Counted from the first letter of the stretch, positions 36,734-47,433 are shown. The stretch: DNA of 64,000 nucleotides from Catonia carolina (GCA_035578175.1 JAQMRL010000014.1:10499274-10563273); one strand, 5' to 3'. The notes: generated by a model from the sequence alone, not told the origin. Numbers and translations: made by a program.

Positions 36734-38658
36734 GTAAGGATATATTCCAATGTTTTACTTTCTTGCCCTTTAATATTACCGGGTTCCCACGAGGAAACTA
36801 GTGATGGGAAATAAAGCTATTTTTACTTTCGCTTGTCTACCGGGTGGCCCATATGTCGGTTTCCCCATGAGATATGGGACATTTAATTTTATTAAGTTGG
36901 TAGCATCACGTACAACATTCATTAGTTGTCGGTTAACAGTGGCTAGTGTGAAGTACAACTGCCAGAAGTTACAATTTTTTTCCTGCGTAACGGTACTTTT
37001 TGTTTACAACAGAACAATGAATTTATACGAGACGTGGCTATTAAGTAACGAGATGGACGCTGTTGCGGATCAAGGAGGCATGCGTCAACCGACATTAATC
37101 AACACCTCCTTAGTGTGAACCTTTCTCTTTAGTATCCAGCTAATCTCACTTATGTAAACAACACCGTTTAGTCAGGCCCTACGTTCGCGTATTGCTGTTT
37201 TTGTTTTGCCGGATTTAATGGATAGTGTAATAGTAGAGCAATGAATTATTGTGGAAATTTCACTCGCCAGACCTAACGCCATGTGATTTTTTAATGTGGA
37301 GCATTGTAAAGGAACTAGTGTATTTTTCCAAGCCACAAAACCTGCGCAAACTAAAAATTTCAATTATTGAAATTGCATTTGACTATATAAATTTCGATAA
37401 AATGTTAGACCTATTGTTGAAAATTTGTGAATCAGTTTTCAGTCGCTGTATAAAGTGTATCGAGAATTATGGTGGACATTTTGAACACCTGCTATAACAT
37501 TTTCAAGGTAAAATATTTGTCCAGTTCAAATAATAAATTTTTTTTGTCTATAGGTTTCTTATTCTATTAACCTTTCTTTCAATTTTCATAAATTTTGGGG
37601 AAACCGACATGTGGGCCATTCTGTATTTATATCACAGCGACAGGCGTCTTTTTGGGCACCCCAAGCAGATTCTCAAGGTGGTTGGTGTATAACATAGTCT
37701 GTTGGTGTAATACGGCTGTCCCTCCTTAAACTTTAGTGAAGGCCTCTTTACTATCGTTGTACCTAAACATTTTTCAATGGAATAAATTAATTTTTTATTT
37801 TAATTTCAGATCTGTTCGAGAAGTTACTGAAGCATTGTCATCAATTATATTGTATAGTGTCCAATCAATTTGTTTACATTTTGGAGCTTGCTTATATGTT
37901 TTAGTTGAGGTAACTATTTCATACACTTTGGGTCAGTAGGCTAAATATTAGTCAATTTTTTTTTTTTTTGGTTGTTCTCCCAACTCATAGCAACACATAG
38001 CCAACCCTAACCACACCAAGGGAATACCTTAAGTGGGGGATTGGATTGGGGAGATCACGGCAGAACAGCAAAAGCCCTAATATCCCGATATTAATCGAAA
38101 ATTGAAGGTCTCTAGTAGGCAGCCATGAAAACAAACAAGAAAAGTGGCACAGTCTGAAGAGAACCTCGTAGAATTAAGGTGAGCATAAACATATAACATA
38201 CTGGAACAGGACAGCACACACTCTAAGGAATAAAATGTTATGGGAAGCACTATACCCCCTATCTAATCCATGTTAAATTGACCTCTTTTTCGGTGCACGT
38301 TTCTAAGAAACCGTTACGAGTTAGGGCTTTAATTTTTGTGTGCCTATTGTATGACATCTTCTTAAGCTCTGGTGCTAGATTATTAATATAGACTAAATTA
38401 TTAATATAGGTATCTTCTTCTTTTTCTTCTTCTTCTTCTTCTTTTTCTTCTTTTTCTTTTTCTTCTTCTTCCTCTTTTTCTTCTTCCTCTTCTTCCTGTT
38501 CCTCTTCCTCTTCTTCTTTTTCTTCTTCTTCTTCTTTTTCTTCCTCTTCTTCTTCTTCCTCTTCCTCTTCTTCTTTTTCTTCTTCTTTATCTTCTTCTTC
38601 TTCTTCCTCTTCCTCTTCTTCTTTTTTTTTCTTCTTCTCTTCTTCTTCCTCTTCTTCT

Positions 38659-38690
<32 letters not shown>

Positions 38691-38763
38691 TTCTTCTTCT
38701 TCTTCTTCTTTTTCTTCTTCTTCCTCTTCCTCTTCCTCTTCTTCTTCCTCTTCTTCTTTTTCT

Positions 38764-38804
<41 letters not shown>

Positions 38805-41800
38805 TTCTTTAGTACAGACTGCAGGAGAGTAGAGTACATGTGACAGAGATACGATTCCTACAAAGAACAAAGGATTATAGTCATATGGACCAACCAATAA
38901 ATGAGGATATAAGAATGGAACTGGGATGTTTACGATCTGGATGGGAGATTACAGAATATTGAAATCGATGGTTGAGAGAATGCCTGGTGGAAGGATTCCC
39001 CTCAGTGTTTTGCAATACAGCCCGGTCGGGAGGAGAGATGTTGGAAGCCCGTGCAAAAGACGACAATAATTCAATAGTTTTGTCGCTGTTGTGAGTCGGA
39101 ACAGGCGGGACTCTATTTCTTAATTCTGAGAAGACGAAGAAGAAATAGTGAGGTTATTTTGCCGTATTCTGTATTTTATGCAATGTTAGTTTAATGGCTG
39201 GAGGATTAATTTTGTTACTTGTAAATTTCAAATAAAATGATACAGTAATCTATAATATACTATATTATGTGCTTACAGACGTTTAACACTGATTCCATGT
39301 GGAGGAATCTCCTTTTATTGTATGCTTCTACTTTGATTTGTTTTATCTATTATGCTTCAGCACAAACATTTTCTAATGAGGTATGTAGCCTACATATTAC
39401 AATTATCTTTGTTGGTATTTTACTTTCTATTTTAGAGAAACGGCTGCATCTTTAAAACGGAAACCTACAGGCCGTTCACGTAGCATTAGTACTCCCAAAA
39501 ACCCAGATGCTTTGCGATTGTCAGTAGCCAGAAGTCCACGTCGCCCTGCTGCTGCACATAACGCAGCTGTGCTATGAATATCAGATCGGAGTGTTCGAAG
39601 AATTTTGCGTTTGGATCTTCATTTTCATCCGTATAAAATCGTAACTGTTCAAGAACTAAGTCAACATGATTTCCAAAACCGAAGAGAATGTGCACAATCA
39701 ATTCTGAACATTTTAACTAACGATTCAATAATCATAATGTCAGATAAGACCCATTTTCACCTGTCTGGTTGTGTAAATAAACAAAATTTCCGGTACTGGG
39801 CGGCAGAAAATCCTCGTAGCCTACACGAAAAACCACTTCATTGTGAACGTGTGACAGTTTGGTGCGCAGTGGCTAAATTCGGAGTGATAGGTCCATATTT
39901 TTACGAAGAGAACGGTCGAGCAGTTTTGATCACTTCAAGTCGTTATGTCAAAATGCTAAATAATTTCCTTGCACCAGAGTTACAACGTCGTGAAGTTGAC
40001 ACTGCAAATGTATGGTTCCAACAAGATGGGGTTACTGCTCACACTGCCAGAGTGTCAATGAATGTGTTACGACAAATGTTTCCAGAACACGTTTTTTCAA
40101 GAAATTGTGACCTTTCATGGCCTGCTCGCTCCCCAGATCTTTTGGTATGTGACTTTTTTTCTTTGGGGGTATTTGAAATCAAAAGTGTATGTCGCTAAGC
40201 CTCGAACTACTAAAGACCTGAAGCTAGCAATTCGAAATGAAATAGCGGCGATACCGAACGACATGATTGTGAAGGCAATGGATAATTTCCATGTACGATT
40301 ACATGAATGCGTGTAGAATGAGGGTCATCACTTGACTGACATAATTTTTAAAACAAAATAGGTGAATTTTAGAATTCAAGTGTTTAATAAAAAAAATAGC
40401 AAGAAATGACTTTTCAAATCTATTAATAAATTTTTTTACATTTATTTCTGGTTTATTTTATTCATTTTAAAACATAGTTTTTCTGCCGGTCCCTGTATAA
40501 TGCTTAGTTTACAATAATTAGTGATTTTTTATCTTTTCTTCATGAAAATCTGTAAAAAATGAATTTTTTTAAGATTTTGACCTCAGTATCTATTTTACGA
40601 CAACACTGCATAATTAAATTTATAGGACATTAAAAGATCTACAACTTTTACTTCGAGTATTTTTCTCTACAGAGCCTAGTTTAACGTGAAAGAGTGATTT
40701 TCCGTATTTTTAAGTCAAACTTTAAGTTGATTTTCATTTTGCGTCTTTCACTCATGATTAAAATTAGGTTACGTTTATTGAGATTAGTTGTTTATTCCTA
40801 ATGTTAGGGTAAGGGCACAGTGAACGCTGGTTGCAGGTCGCTGGTCGGAGGTACTGATTCACGGTGGCGCATGCGCATAGTGGGAGCATGTAACTACACG
40901 CTTAACCTTCATTCAGTTGTCGGTATTCAACATGACTTCCAGTAGCAGCAGTGATGAATTATTTCTAATGGAAAACGTTTCCACGAAATTATTATCATTA
41001 AAGACGATACCGTTAGTGACATTAATGAGAACAGAAAATTGTTCGGCATAATCATCTTTTTCCGCAATTAAAAAAAGATAGAGACAGGTTTTTTAAATGC
41101 ATGAGAATGACTCTGAAAACGTTAGATTTTACATTGTCTAAAGTAGAACTCTTTTTCAAAAACAATGGTGCAACTTGCACAAGCAACCAGTGTGGAGTAG
41201 TAGAATTATCATCCACACGAGAGATCGCCGGTTTGTAACATTATAAATAAGTTATACACAATTTATCATCATTCTTGCATTAATTTTTATTCTTTTTCAT
41301 ATATGATATTTTATCTTCTTTATTATTCTTATTTTTATATATTTAACAATTTGTAGTACATTTTCTTTTAACCATTTTTAGCAATGTAAACAAATTATAT
41401 ATGGTTTATTATTTAGAATGTATTTTGTTAATTTTTATCATTATCTCCAAAATCAAGATCTTGTGTCGTCATATTATTATTATTATCTACATATTGTATA
41501 TTATTACATGTTTATATATTTTAATATAACTATTAATTATACAAGATTAAATATGATGAGTTTGTGTCCGTCCTCTCATCTTGGAACCCAGAACACAACT
41601 TCAGAAAAATTATATAGTTTCCTTCTTTTCTTGTTACTTGAGTTACCTAGTAACGCAAATTTGCTTAAACTTCTTTACTACTTTTAAAATAATATTTTTT
41701 TTTTAACACATTGCTTGGATCAGCTGTGTTTACAGTATTATGTTTTGACAGACCAAAATATAGATATGTTTAATTGTACCAGTATTTTGGTATATTACAC

Positions 41801-44800
41801 CAGTTAAACCGGAAGAAAGACTTGTGATTACTTTGAACATTTAAAACATATTTTAAACTTTTTGACTACCGATATTCAATATTATAGAGCATTGTTTGGC
41901 CCGTAATAATCTTTTAAAGTTAGTTTTATAAACCTATGTTAAAAAATAATTAACAAGTTGTTATTATTTATGAATACGTATTATACGACGCCAAGTACAT
42001 TTAGCAACCTACCAGAAAGCAGCAGGCATGTTTATTCAAAACAAACCAGTGAGCTGATACGCGCAGATGACCAGCGCGCAGCTTTCTCCACCAGCGTTTA
42101 CTGTGAGACGTCCGGTTAAAATAAATAATGGCCTATTCCTACTAGCAGACTCCCGCTTGTAAGCGACCAGCGACCAGCGTTCACTGTGCGCTTACCCTTA
42201 GGTTACATTCGTCATTATTGGCATTGGCAAGAGAAAGTCGTGTGAGTGTTTAACACCAGATTTTTTTTTTTTTTTTTTTAAGTTTTGTAAAGACCATATC
42301 GCATGTTGTTTTGTACCCTATAAAAAGTATTCATAAAAAGTATTTTATAAAAAGTAGGAGTCATGTTCCATTTTTAAAAAAAAAACTTAATTTTGTATTC
42401 TTGTTTTTTAAGGGAGAAAAGCTTTTGGAGGAATTAATAACATTATCATGGGATGATAAACAGAAATGGTTCAAAAAATCATTATGTCTAATGATAACAT
42501 TTGCGATGAAACCAATTGAGATACGACCAAAAAATTTATTTACTTTAAACTTCAGGCATTATTTGAGTGTAAGTATGAGTTTATAAAGAAAATAATTACA
42601 TTAAAAATAATACCCACCGGGTTGGTCTAGAAGTAAAGTCGTCGCCAAAATCACTGTTTAACAGCTGATTTTTGGAGTCGAAGGTTCCTGTTTCAAATCC
42701 TAGTAAAGGTAGTTACTTTTATACGGATTTGAATACTAGACAGTGGTTACCGGAGTAAAGGCCAAGCCAATTGCTGTGCAATATTGGTTTAGTAGTCAGT
42801 GCAGTTTTATTATGTTTTGGGTTTGATCGGTTGTTCAATATTCAGATAAATTCGTTTCGATTAAACAAATACAGTGTAAGTATATAATTGTGATTTAAAC
42901 AGGTACAAGTTTAATAAGTGCAAATAATAATAAATAATAAAGTAATAGTAAGTATGAATATAAAAATTTTCAAAACTCAGACCTTACACTTGCTATCAAA
43001 ATGCGTCTCCTTCGATGTTATGTGTTCTCTGTACTGTTCTACGGCGTGGAAGCTTGGACGCTCACTAAGGCCTCAGCCAGGAGGCTTGAAGCCTTTGAAA
43101 TGTGGCTTTATCGAAGAATGTTACGCGTATCATGGAGGGACAAAGTCACTAATGTAGAAATTCTTCGAAGGATGAATAAAGATAAAGAGGTTCTTGACAT
43201 CGTGAAAGTGCGAAAGCTCCAATACCTGGGACACATTATGCGCAATGAGAACCGTTACGTGTTGCTCCAAAAGATTCTGCAAGGAAAGGTGTATGGTGCG
43301 AGAGGTCCCGGTAGAAGAAGGATTTCATGGTTGAACAATCTAAGAACGTGGTTCAACCAGTCGACGACCCAACTTTTCAAAGCAGCTGTTTCCAAAGTCA
43401 AGATAGCCATCATGATAGCCAACATCCGAACCGGATAGGCACCATAAGAAGAAGAAGAAGTATGAATATAAATATTGTTGAAGTAATGAGCTGCACCAGT
43501 AGACTGACTATCCGAGCTAATGTTTTTGGGACGGTGCGTAATGCGAGGTGGCTATGATGAAGTGCGGAAGGGAGGGAATCCTATTCGAAACTTGTCAGAC
43601 AGTACAGTTAGAGTGTTATTGAAAATTGATAACACCGATTGTATTTGGTAGGCATGCTATTCCATTGTTGATTAAATACGCTGCGCTATTGCAGTACACA
43701 CAAGACTATACTAATGCAGACGCACGTTTTGCCCAGCGCTCTCCTTACGAAAATCAGCCTGTACTTTGATGGTTGGGGTTCAATTAACCATACTCTCTCA
43801 AGAATGGTCGGCCTAAATCTGTACAAGACTACACTTCATTAACACGGCATACATATCATCCTCATCTCATTGGGTCACGGGGTTGTTTATTGTTCTAAAT
43901 TGAACAGATTGCAACGTACACATATAAGGAATTAAAAAAAAAAATTAAAAATAATCTGGTGTGAAACACACACAACTTTCTCTTGCCAATGCAAATAATT
44001 AACAATAAACCTAACATTAGTAATAAAACATTAGAAATAAACAAAAAACTAACCTCAATAAACATTACCTAATTTTAATCATGAGTGAAAGACGCAAAAT
44101 GAAAATCAACCTGTTTTGCATAAAAATACGGAAAATCGCTTTTTCACGCTAAACTAGGCTCTGTAGAGAAAAATGCTTTTTATACAGTTTTAGATCTTTT
44201 ACTTTTCTACAAATTTGATTATACACACTTTTGTCGTAAAATGCATACTAGGGCATAAATCTTAAAAAAATCGATTTTTCACATGTTTTCGTGAGAAAGA
44301 AAACAGAAAATCGCTTATTACCGCCAAACTAAGCGTTATACAAAAAAAATGTTTGAACTAAAAGTTGTAGGATTTTTAATTCTCTACATATTTTATTATA
44401 TAAATTTTTGCGCTTAAATGCATATTAAAGCCGTAATCTTAAATAAACAATTTCTTTACGTCAAAACAGCCTCACCGAGAATTTCAGCAAACATGGCGCC
44501 TACCCTATCTTGTAAAGAATACAAAATATAGTTAATCAGGCGATTTAAAAAAATCGTAGTACCAGTTAATGAGAAAATCGCAAAAAAATAAAAATATTAC
44601 ACGAATAAACTACTACTTCCGGTTTACCGATTTTGATGAAAATTTTCGTGTCCAGTCCGGTAGTGGTATATAACTTAAGTTTTAAGTTTCACGTTCGTAC
44701 AATGTTCCGTTCTTGAGATATTCTGTTCTCTCTCACTCTCTCTCTCTCACTCTCTCTCTCTATCTATCTATTTCTCTCTCTCACTCACACACACACGCGT

Positions 44801-46698
44801 GCGCGCGCGCCCGCCCGCACGCACGCACACACACACACACACACACAGACCAATCGCTAAAAACATGTTTTTTGGGTTCAGGGAGTCTGAAAAAGTGTAG
44901 ATCCGGTGAAAACTCGATTTCGAAAAATCGACTTGAAAACAATACTTTCCTTCCTATATATTCACATAGGCAAGAGAAAGTAAAAAAAATTAAAAATAAT
45001 CTGCTGTGAATCACTCACACAACTTTCTCATGCCAATGCAAATAATTAACAATACAACCTAACATTAGTAATAAAACATTAGTAACAAACAATTAAACAT
45101 TAGTAATAAACAAAAAAAACTAACCCCAATAATCAACATAATCTACTGATATTGTAATGACGAGATGAACCTGGGACTCAGTGTGGGCAATGCGCTGCTG
45201 CTAGCGTCGTACATACATTTTACAATTTTTTAAATATGTAACTGTGTAGTATATAGGCCTATTTACCATATTCTAGAGGCGCAAACTCGTAACATTTAAT
45301 ATAACATCCCATCCGCACTTCAAATTGTTTTACCATGCTTTTGAATGGTCGACATGATAAACCTATAATACACAGATAGATAAATAATATTTTATAACAG
45401 CACTGCAAAATAATGAATAAAATGTGAAGAATTAAAATTAAATGAAACGGAATGAGTTTTAACGAATTAAAATACTTTTATTTTTTGTACAAATGTAGCC
45501 TAAAACGTAAAAACAAAATAGCCAAATCAAAACAATATTTCCTGTTCTACTCGTCGCCTAATAAAATAATAAGGACTGTGTTCAATTGTAATGAACTATG
45601 AGTGTCAGCATTTTTTTGGGATTGTAATAGAGAAACTGGGCATGCCCAGTAGATTGTTCCCCCCTTACACTTCGTCTCAAAGTTCATTTCGTGACTAACC
45701 ATCAGTAATTTTAATCATGAGTGAATTATGTAAAGTTAAAATCAACCTCAACCTCAGTTTAGCTTTAAAATACGGAAAATCACTCTTCCACGCTAAACTA
45801 GGCTCTGTAGAGAAAAATGCTCTGAATAAAAGTTGTAAATCTTTTAATTTCCTATTAATTTGATTATATACACTTTTGTCGTAAAATGCATACTAAGGCC
45901 AAAATCTTTTAAAAAATCGATTTTTCACACCTTTTCGTGAGAAAAAAACAGAAATTGCTAATTACCGCTAAACTAGGCGTTATACAAAAAAGTATTATAA
46001 TTAAAGGTTGTAGGATTTTAAATTGTCTACAACTTTTATTATATCAAATTTTGCGCTAAAATGCATATTATAGCCGCAATCTTAAAAAAAAACTTTTTTA
46101 CGTGAAAACAGCCTCACCAAGATTTCAGCAAACATGGCGCCTATCCTATCTTGGAGATAATAAAAAATTTGAAAAACTAGGCAATTTTGAAAAAATCGTA
46201 ATTCCAATTTTTGTGAAAATCGCAAAAAAAAAATGACACGAATAAACTACTACTTCCGGTTGACCGATTTTTATGAAAATGTTCGTGTCGGGTTCCTAGT
46301 GACATCTAACTTAAATTTCAAATTTCAAGGTCTTACAATGTTCCGTTCTTGAGATATTCTGTTCACTAAAAAAACATGTTTTTTCGGTTCAGGGAGTCTG
46401 AAAACGTGTAGAACCGGTGAAAACTCGATTTCGAAAAATCGACATGAAAACAATACTTTCCTTCCTATAAATTCGTATAGGCAAGATAAAGTAAAATTTA
46501 ACAACGGAGAGTTCCCATGTTTTTGTTCAATTCAACTACATTTAGGAATGAATATTTTAACATTCCTCCTGAATCAGTCTGTGTGTAAATCAATAATCAT
46601 ATCTAATTTTTGTGTACTTTCTTTCAATTTTACAGTTATTACAAGTTGCTTATTCATATTTCAATTTAATTAAAAGTGTTGGAGTGAAACCAGATTAA
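35754..46698 (+). CDS. Odorant receptor gene D, complete five-exon gene
   Basis: Exons: 35754-36733, 37810-37909, 39279-39380, 42413-42568, 46636-46698. Introns start GTAAGG, GTAACT, GTATGT, GTAAGT and end TTTCAG, TTACAG, TTTAAG, TTACAG. Joined length is 1401 bp (466 aa), near or a little above the usual ~400-450 for insect ORs. Exon 1 gives TM1 to about TM4, exon 2 TM5, exon 3 TM6, and exons 4-5 TM7. The order AQTFSNE-GEKLLEEL, then FRHYLS-LLQVAYSYF is the conserved OR C terminus, the part that contacts Orco. The start could instead be Met-38 (35865), since the first 37 residues are Asn/Lys-rich and unlike most ORs. No disabling change was seen. All introns carry transposons. The family assignment is strong; the ligand is unknown. 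Confidence 0.88.
36840..37623 (+). mobile_element. Internally deleted intron 1 transposon in gene D
   Basis: 784 bp between TA dinucleotides. Left CGGGTGGCCCATATGTCGGT, right (reverse complement) CAGAATGGCCCACATGTCGG. It retains the left piece of the nested mariner (about 37022-37265), then jumps to the last 80 codons of the DD41D-like transposase (SPDLTPCDF to GGHFEHLL, about 37264-37497). One deletion therefore ran from inside the mariner into the host transposon. The gene E copy (51435-52218) has the identical junction. Confidence 0.8.
37810..37909 (+). CDS. Receptor gene D, exon 2
   Basis: 100 bp after 'tttaatttcag'. Encodes SVREVTEALSSIILYSV then CLHFGACLYVLVE (TM5). The protein is identical in gene E. 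Confidence 0.88.
38413..38810. repeat. ~400-bp (TTC)n polypyrimidine tract in intron 2 of gene D
   Basis: Almost uninterrupted CTT/CCT/TTT triplets on the + strand. The long poly-Glu and poly-Lys frames on the - strand are artefacts of this tract. Gene E has a tract of similar length at 53001-53432 with a different interruption pattern. Confidence 0.92.
38930..39165 (+). mobile_element. LINE 3' end fragment with GAAGAAGAA-type tail
   Basis: The + strand reads RILKSMVERMPGGRIPLSV then GRRDVGSPCKRR, like the extreme C terminus of hemimetabolous insect LINE reverse transcriptases (the GRPxKRW-type ending). It is followed by a GAAGACGAAGAAGAAATAG tail. Broken and very short. A matching copy lies at 53440-53650. 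Confidence 0.5.
39279..39380 (+). CDS. Receptor gene D, exon 3
   Basis: 102 bp, phase 0 both sides, between 'gcttacag' and donor gtatgt. Encodes TFNTDSMW, then LLLLYASTLICFIYYASAQ and TFSNE (TM6). Differs from gene E by two residues (Arg/Lys and Tyr/Phe). Confidence 0.88.
39435..40495 (+). mobile_element. 5'-truncated DD41D transposon in intron 3 of gene D
   Basis: The transposase reading starts abruptly after 'tctattttag' with an N-terminally truncated HTH/linker (ETAASLKRKPTGRSRSIS, VARSPRRPAAAHN). The 3' end is an inverted-repeat-like 'ctgccggtccctg' followed by TA at 40496-40497. The right flank is the interior of repeat R, so the element had inserted in R. The left inverted repeat is missing. 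Confidence 0.75.
39575..40318 (+). pseudogene. DD41D transposase, frameshifted copy
   Basis: Contains SDKTHFHLSG (first Asp), WFQQDGVTAHTAR (second) and SPDLLVCDFF (third, 41 residues between the last two). It ends NFHVRLHECV. A T-run at 40154-40160 has seven Ts where the gene E copy has six. This shifts the frame just after the third Asp and breaks the C terminus. A TGA also lies upstream at about 39576-39578. Confidence 0.85.
40498..42268 (+). repeat. Repeat R, right half, split by a PIF/Harbinger element
   Basis: 40498-40806 and 42198-42268 join to the right half of R, ending TTGGCAAGAGAAAGT and the TGTTTAACACC arm. The uninterrupted sequence 'taatgttaggttatattttt' at 17415 shows the empty site. 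Confidence 0.75.
40807..42197 (+). mobile_element. PIF/Harbinger element, TTA target duplication
   Basis: 1391 bp flanked by TTA (40804-40806, 42198-42200), the trinucleotide preferred by PIF/Harbinger. Inverted ends: GGGTAAGGGCACAGTGAACG left, GGGTAAGCGCACAGTGAACG right in reverse complement. Inside, ATG at 40932 begins MTSSSSSDELFLMENV. A later frame (about 41070-41235) reads DRFFKCMRMTLKTLDF then SKVELFFKNNG, like the N-terminal part of Harbinger nucleases. The catalytic domain is missing, so it is a non-autonomous relic. The gene E copy is shorter by 613 bp. Confidence 0.82.
42413..42568 (+). CDS. Receptor gene D, exon 4
   Basis: 156 bp, phase 0 both sides, after 'tttttaag' and before gtaagt. 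Encodes GEKLLEELITLSWDDKQKW to FTLNFRHYLS. The protein is identical in gene E. Confidence 0.88.
42610..42765 (+). repeat. tRNA-derived SINE head in intron 4 of gene D
   Basis: Starts 'acccaccgggttggtctaga' with the A-box-like TGGTCTAGAAG and a decayed B-box ('tgtttcaaatcc'). It matches the head of the element at 5605-6185. The matching tail is displaced to 43765-43945 by about 1 kb of extra sequence, or the two belong to a longer composite. Confidence 0.6.
42951..43472 (+). mobile_element. LINE 3' fragment unique to gene D, 14-bp TSD
   Basis: The insertion 42965-43458 lies between two copies of AGTATGAATATAAA (42951-42964, 43459-43472). Gene E has the uninterrupted target at about 57768-57781. 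It therefore inserted after D and E separated, or was lost from E. The encoded piece (43001-43438) is the end of a LINE reverse transcriptase. Confidence 0.88.
43001..43438 (+). pseudogene. LINE reverse transcriptase, C-terminal fragment
   Basis: 145 codons: YGVEAWTLTKASARRLEAFE, MWLYRRMLRVSWRDKVTN, LRRM, LGHIMRNE and GRRRISWLNNLRTWF. This is the thumb/C-terminal part of an insect LINE RT of the same general type as the fragment at 557-1157, but a different subfamily. The catalytic core is missing. It is followed by an AAGAAGAAGAAG tail. The open, uninterrupted frame shows a recent 5'-truncated insertion. Confidence 0.85.
43765..43945 (+). repeat. SINE-like tail segment in intron 4 of gene D
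   Basis: Reverse complement of about 5605-5790 and repeated at 58065-58245. Includes 'ggttggggttcaattaacca' and ends 'cacatataaggaattaaaaa'. Confidence 0.6.
43955..44990 (-). repeat. Repeat R, complete copy in intron 4 of gene D
   Basis: Reverse-oriented R, from 'tctggtgtgaaacac' and CTTTCTCTTGCC to GGCAAGAGAAAGT. It carries an enlarged (CT)n-(CA/CG)n tract at 44721-44850. It appears inserted at the very end of the next R copy, since 'aaattaaaaataatctg' flanks it on both sides. Confidence 0.72.
44721..44850. repeat. (CT)n / (CA)n / (CG)n microsatellite within R
   Basis: Alternating CT, then CA, then GCGTGCGCGCGC, then CA dinucleotides. The equivalent position in other R copies has only a few GT/CA units. 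The gene E counterpart is at 59033-59140 with a different array. Confidence 0.88.
44995..46495 (-). repeat. Repeat R, copy carrying a ~565-bp inserted element
   Basis: R flanks at 44995-45142 and 45708-46495 are interrupted by a TIR-bearing insert (45143-45707). Counterpart in gene E at 59283-60770. Confidence 0.7.
45143..45707. mobile_element. MITE-like insert with ~25-bp inverted ends
   Basis: Left end TACTGATATTGTAATGACGA, right end in reverse complement TACTGATGGTTAGTCACGAA. Both continue into ATGAAC. It has no coding potential and sits within R. The same element is at 59414-59977. The target duplication is unclear. Confidence 0.6.
46636..46698 (+). CDS. Receptor gene D, exon 5
   Basis: After 'ttcaattttacag'. 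Encodes LLQVAYSYFNLIKSVGVKPD and TAA. The SYSYF-type TM7 end marks it as an odorant receptor. Identical protein in gene E. Confidence 0.88.
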   Translation, partial: LLQVAYSYFNLIKSVGVKPD

Positions 46699-46819
46699 AT
46701 CTACAGTTCTGTAAAAATTATTGAAATAATCTACATAAATCAAGAAAATTTTCCTACTAAAAAATACAGATTCATAAAAAGTGGTTGTGTTAATGCCTCT
46801 TTGTCACATTTTCAAAATA

Positions 46820-47433
46820 CAGTATTGTGCGAATTAATGTGAACAGAGACAAAATTTCAGTTTTCATAAGTTGGTTAACCAAACAGTCAAACATCCCCCC
46901 AAAAAAATGTTCTGGGGCTGTTTTTCATACTCAGGTACTGGCACACTTATTCCAATTGAAGGTATGATGAATAGTGAAAAATACAAAGCATTGCTAGGGC
47001 AACGCTTAGCTATAGAACTTAATAAAGTACAGGCCGAAGGGACCGCAATTTTTCAACAAGACTCGGCTCCGTGCCAGATAATAATATTACCCTTCTTGAT
47101 TGGCCTGAGAATTCACCTGATCTTAATCCTACAGAAAATTTGTGGGCAATATGTAAGGCTAGGCTACAAAAATTGGACTGTACGACAAAAACAAAACTGG
47201 TGGAAGCAGTGATTCAGGTTTGGTTTAGAGATGAAGCCATCACAAACAATTGCAAAAAACTTGTGGATTCCATGCCAAGAAGACTCCAGGAGGTCATAAA
47301 AGTAAAAGGGGGACACATTTAATACTAGTTAATGGAAATTATCTCATGTAAGTGTACCTAAATGTATCTTTGTCCTAAATAAATCATATTTACAAATTAT
47401 TTCTGTTTGTTCACATTAATTCGCACAATACTG
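46820..47433 (+). mobile_element. Internally deleted Tc1-like element downstream of gene D
   Basis: 614 bp with near-perfect inverted ends beginning CAGTATTGTGCGAATTAATG, flanked by TA. A near-identical 614-bp copy lies at 61094-61707 behind gene E. It inserted before the D/E duplication. Confidence 0.88.
46871..47322 (+). pseudogene. Tc1-like (DD34E-type) transposase remnant
   Basis: Frame 1 gives KMFWGCFSYSGTGTLIPIEG and AIFQQDSAPC (second catalytic Asp). After one frameshift near 47070 the other frame gives WPENSPDLNPTENLWAICKA (catalytic Glu in NPTENLW) and the C-terminal KGGHI. The N-terminal HTH and first Asp are missing through internal deletion. Confidence 0.85.

Noticed and set aside
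38413..38810. CRISPR-like or satellite array
   Set aside because: Repeats are simple triplets without spacers; eukaryotic context.
38259..38897. 212-codon poly-Glu and 148-codon poly-Lys frames on the - strand
   Set aside because: They are frame readings of the intronic (TTC)n tract; no non-repetitive domain, and the gene E copy has a different frame structure.
41418..41687. 89-codon frame inside the PIF/Harbinger element
   Set aside because: Extremely AT-rich, absent from the E copy, no nuclease motif.
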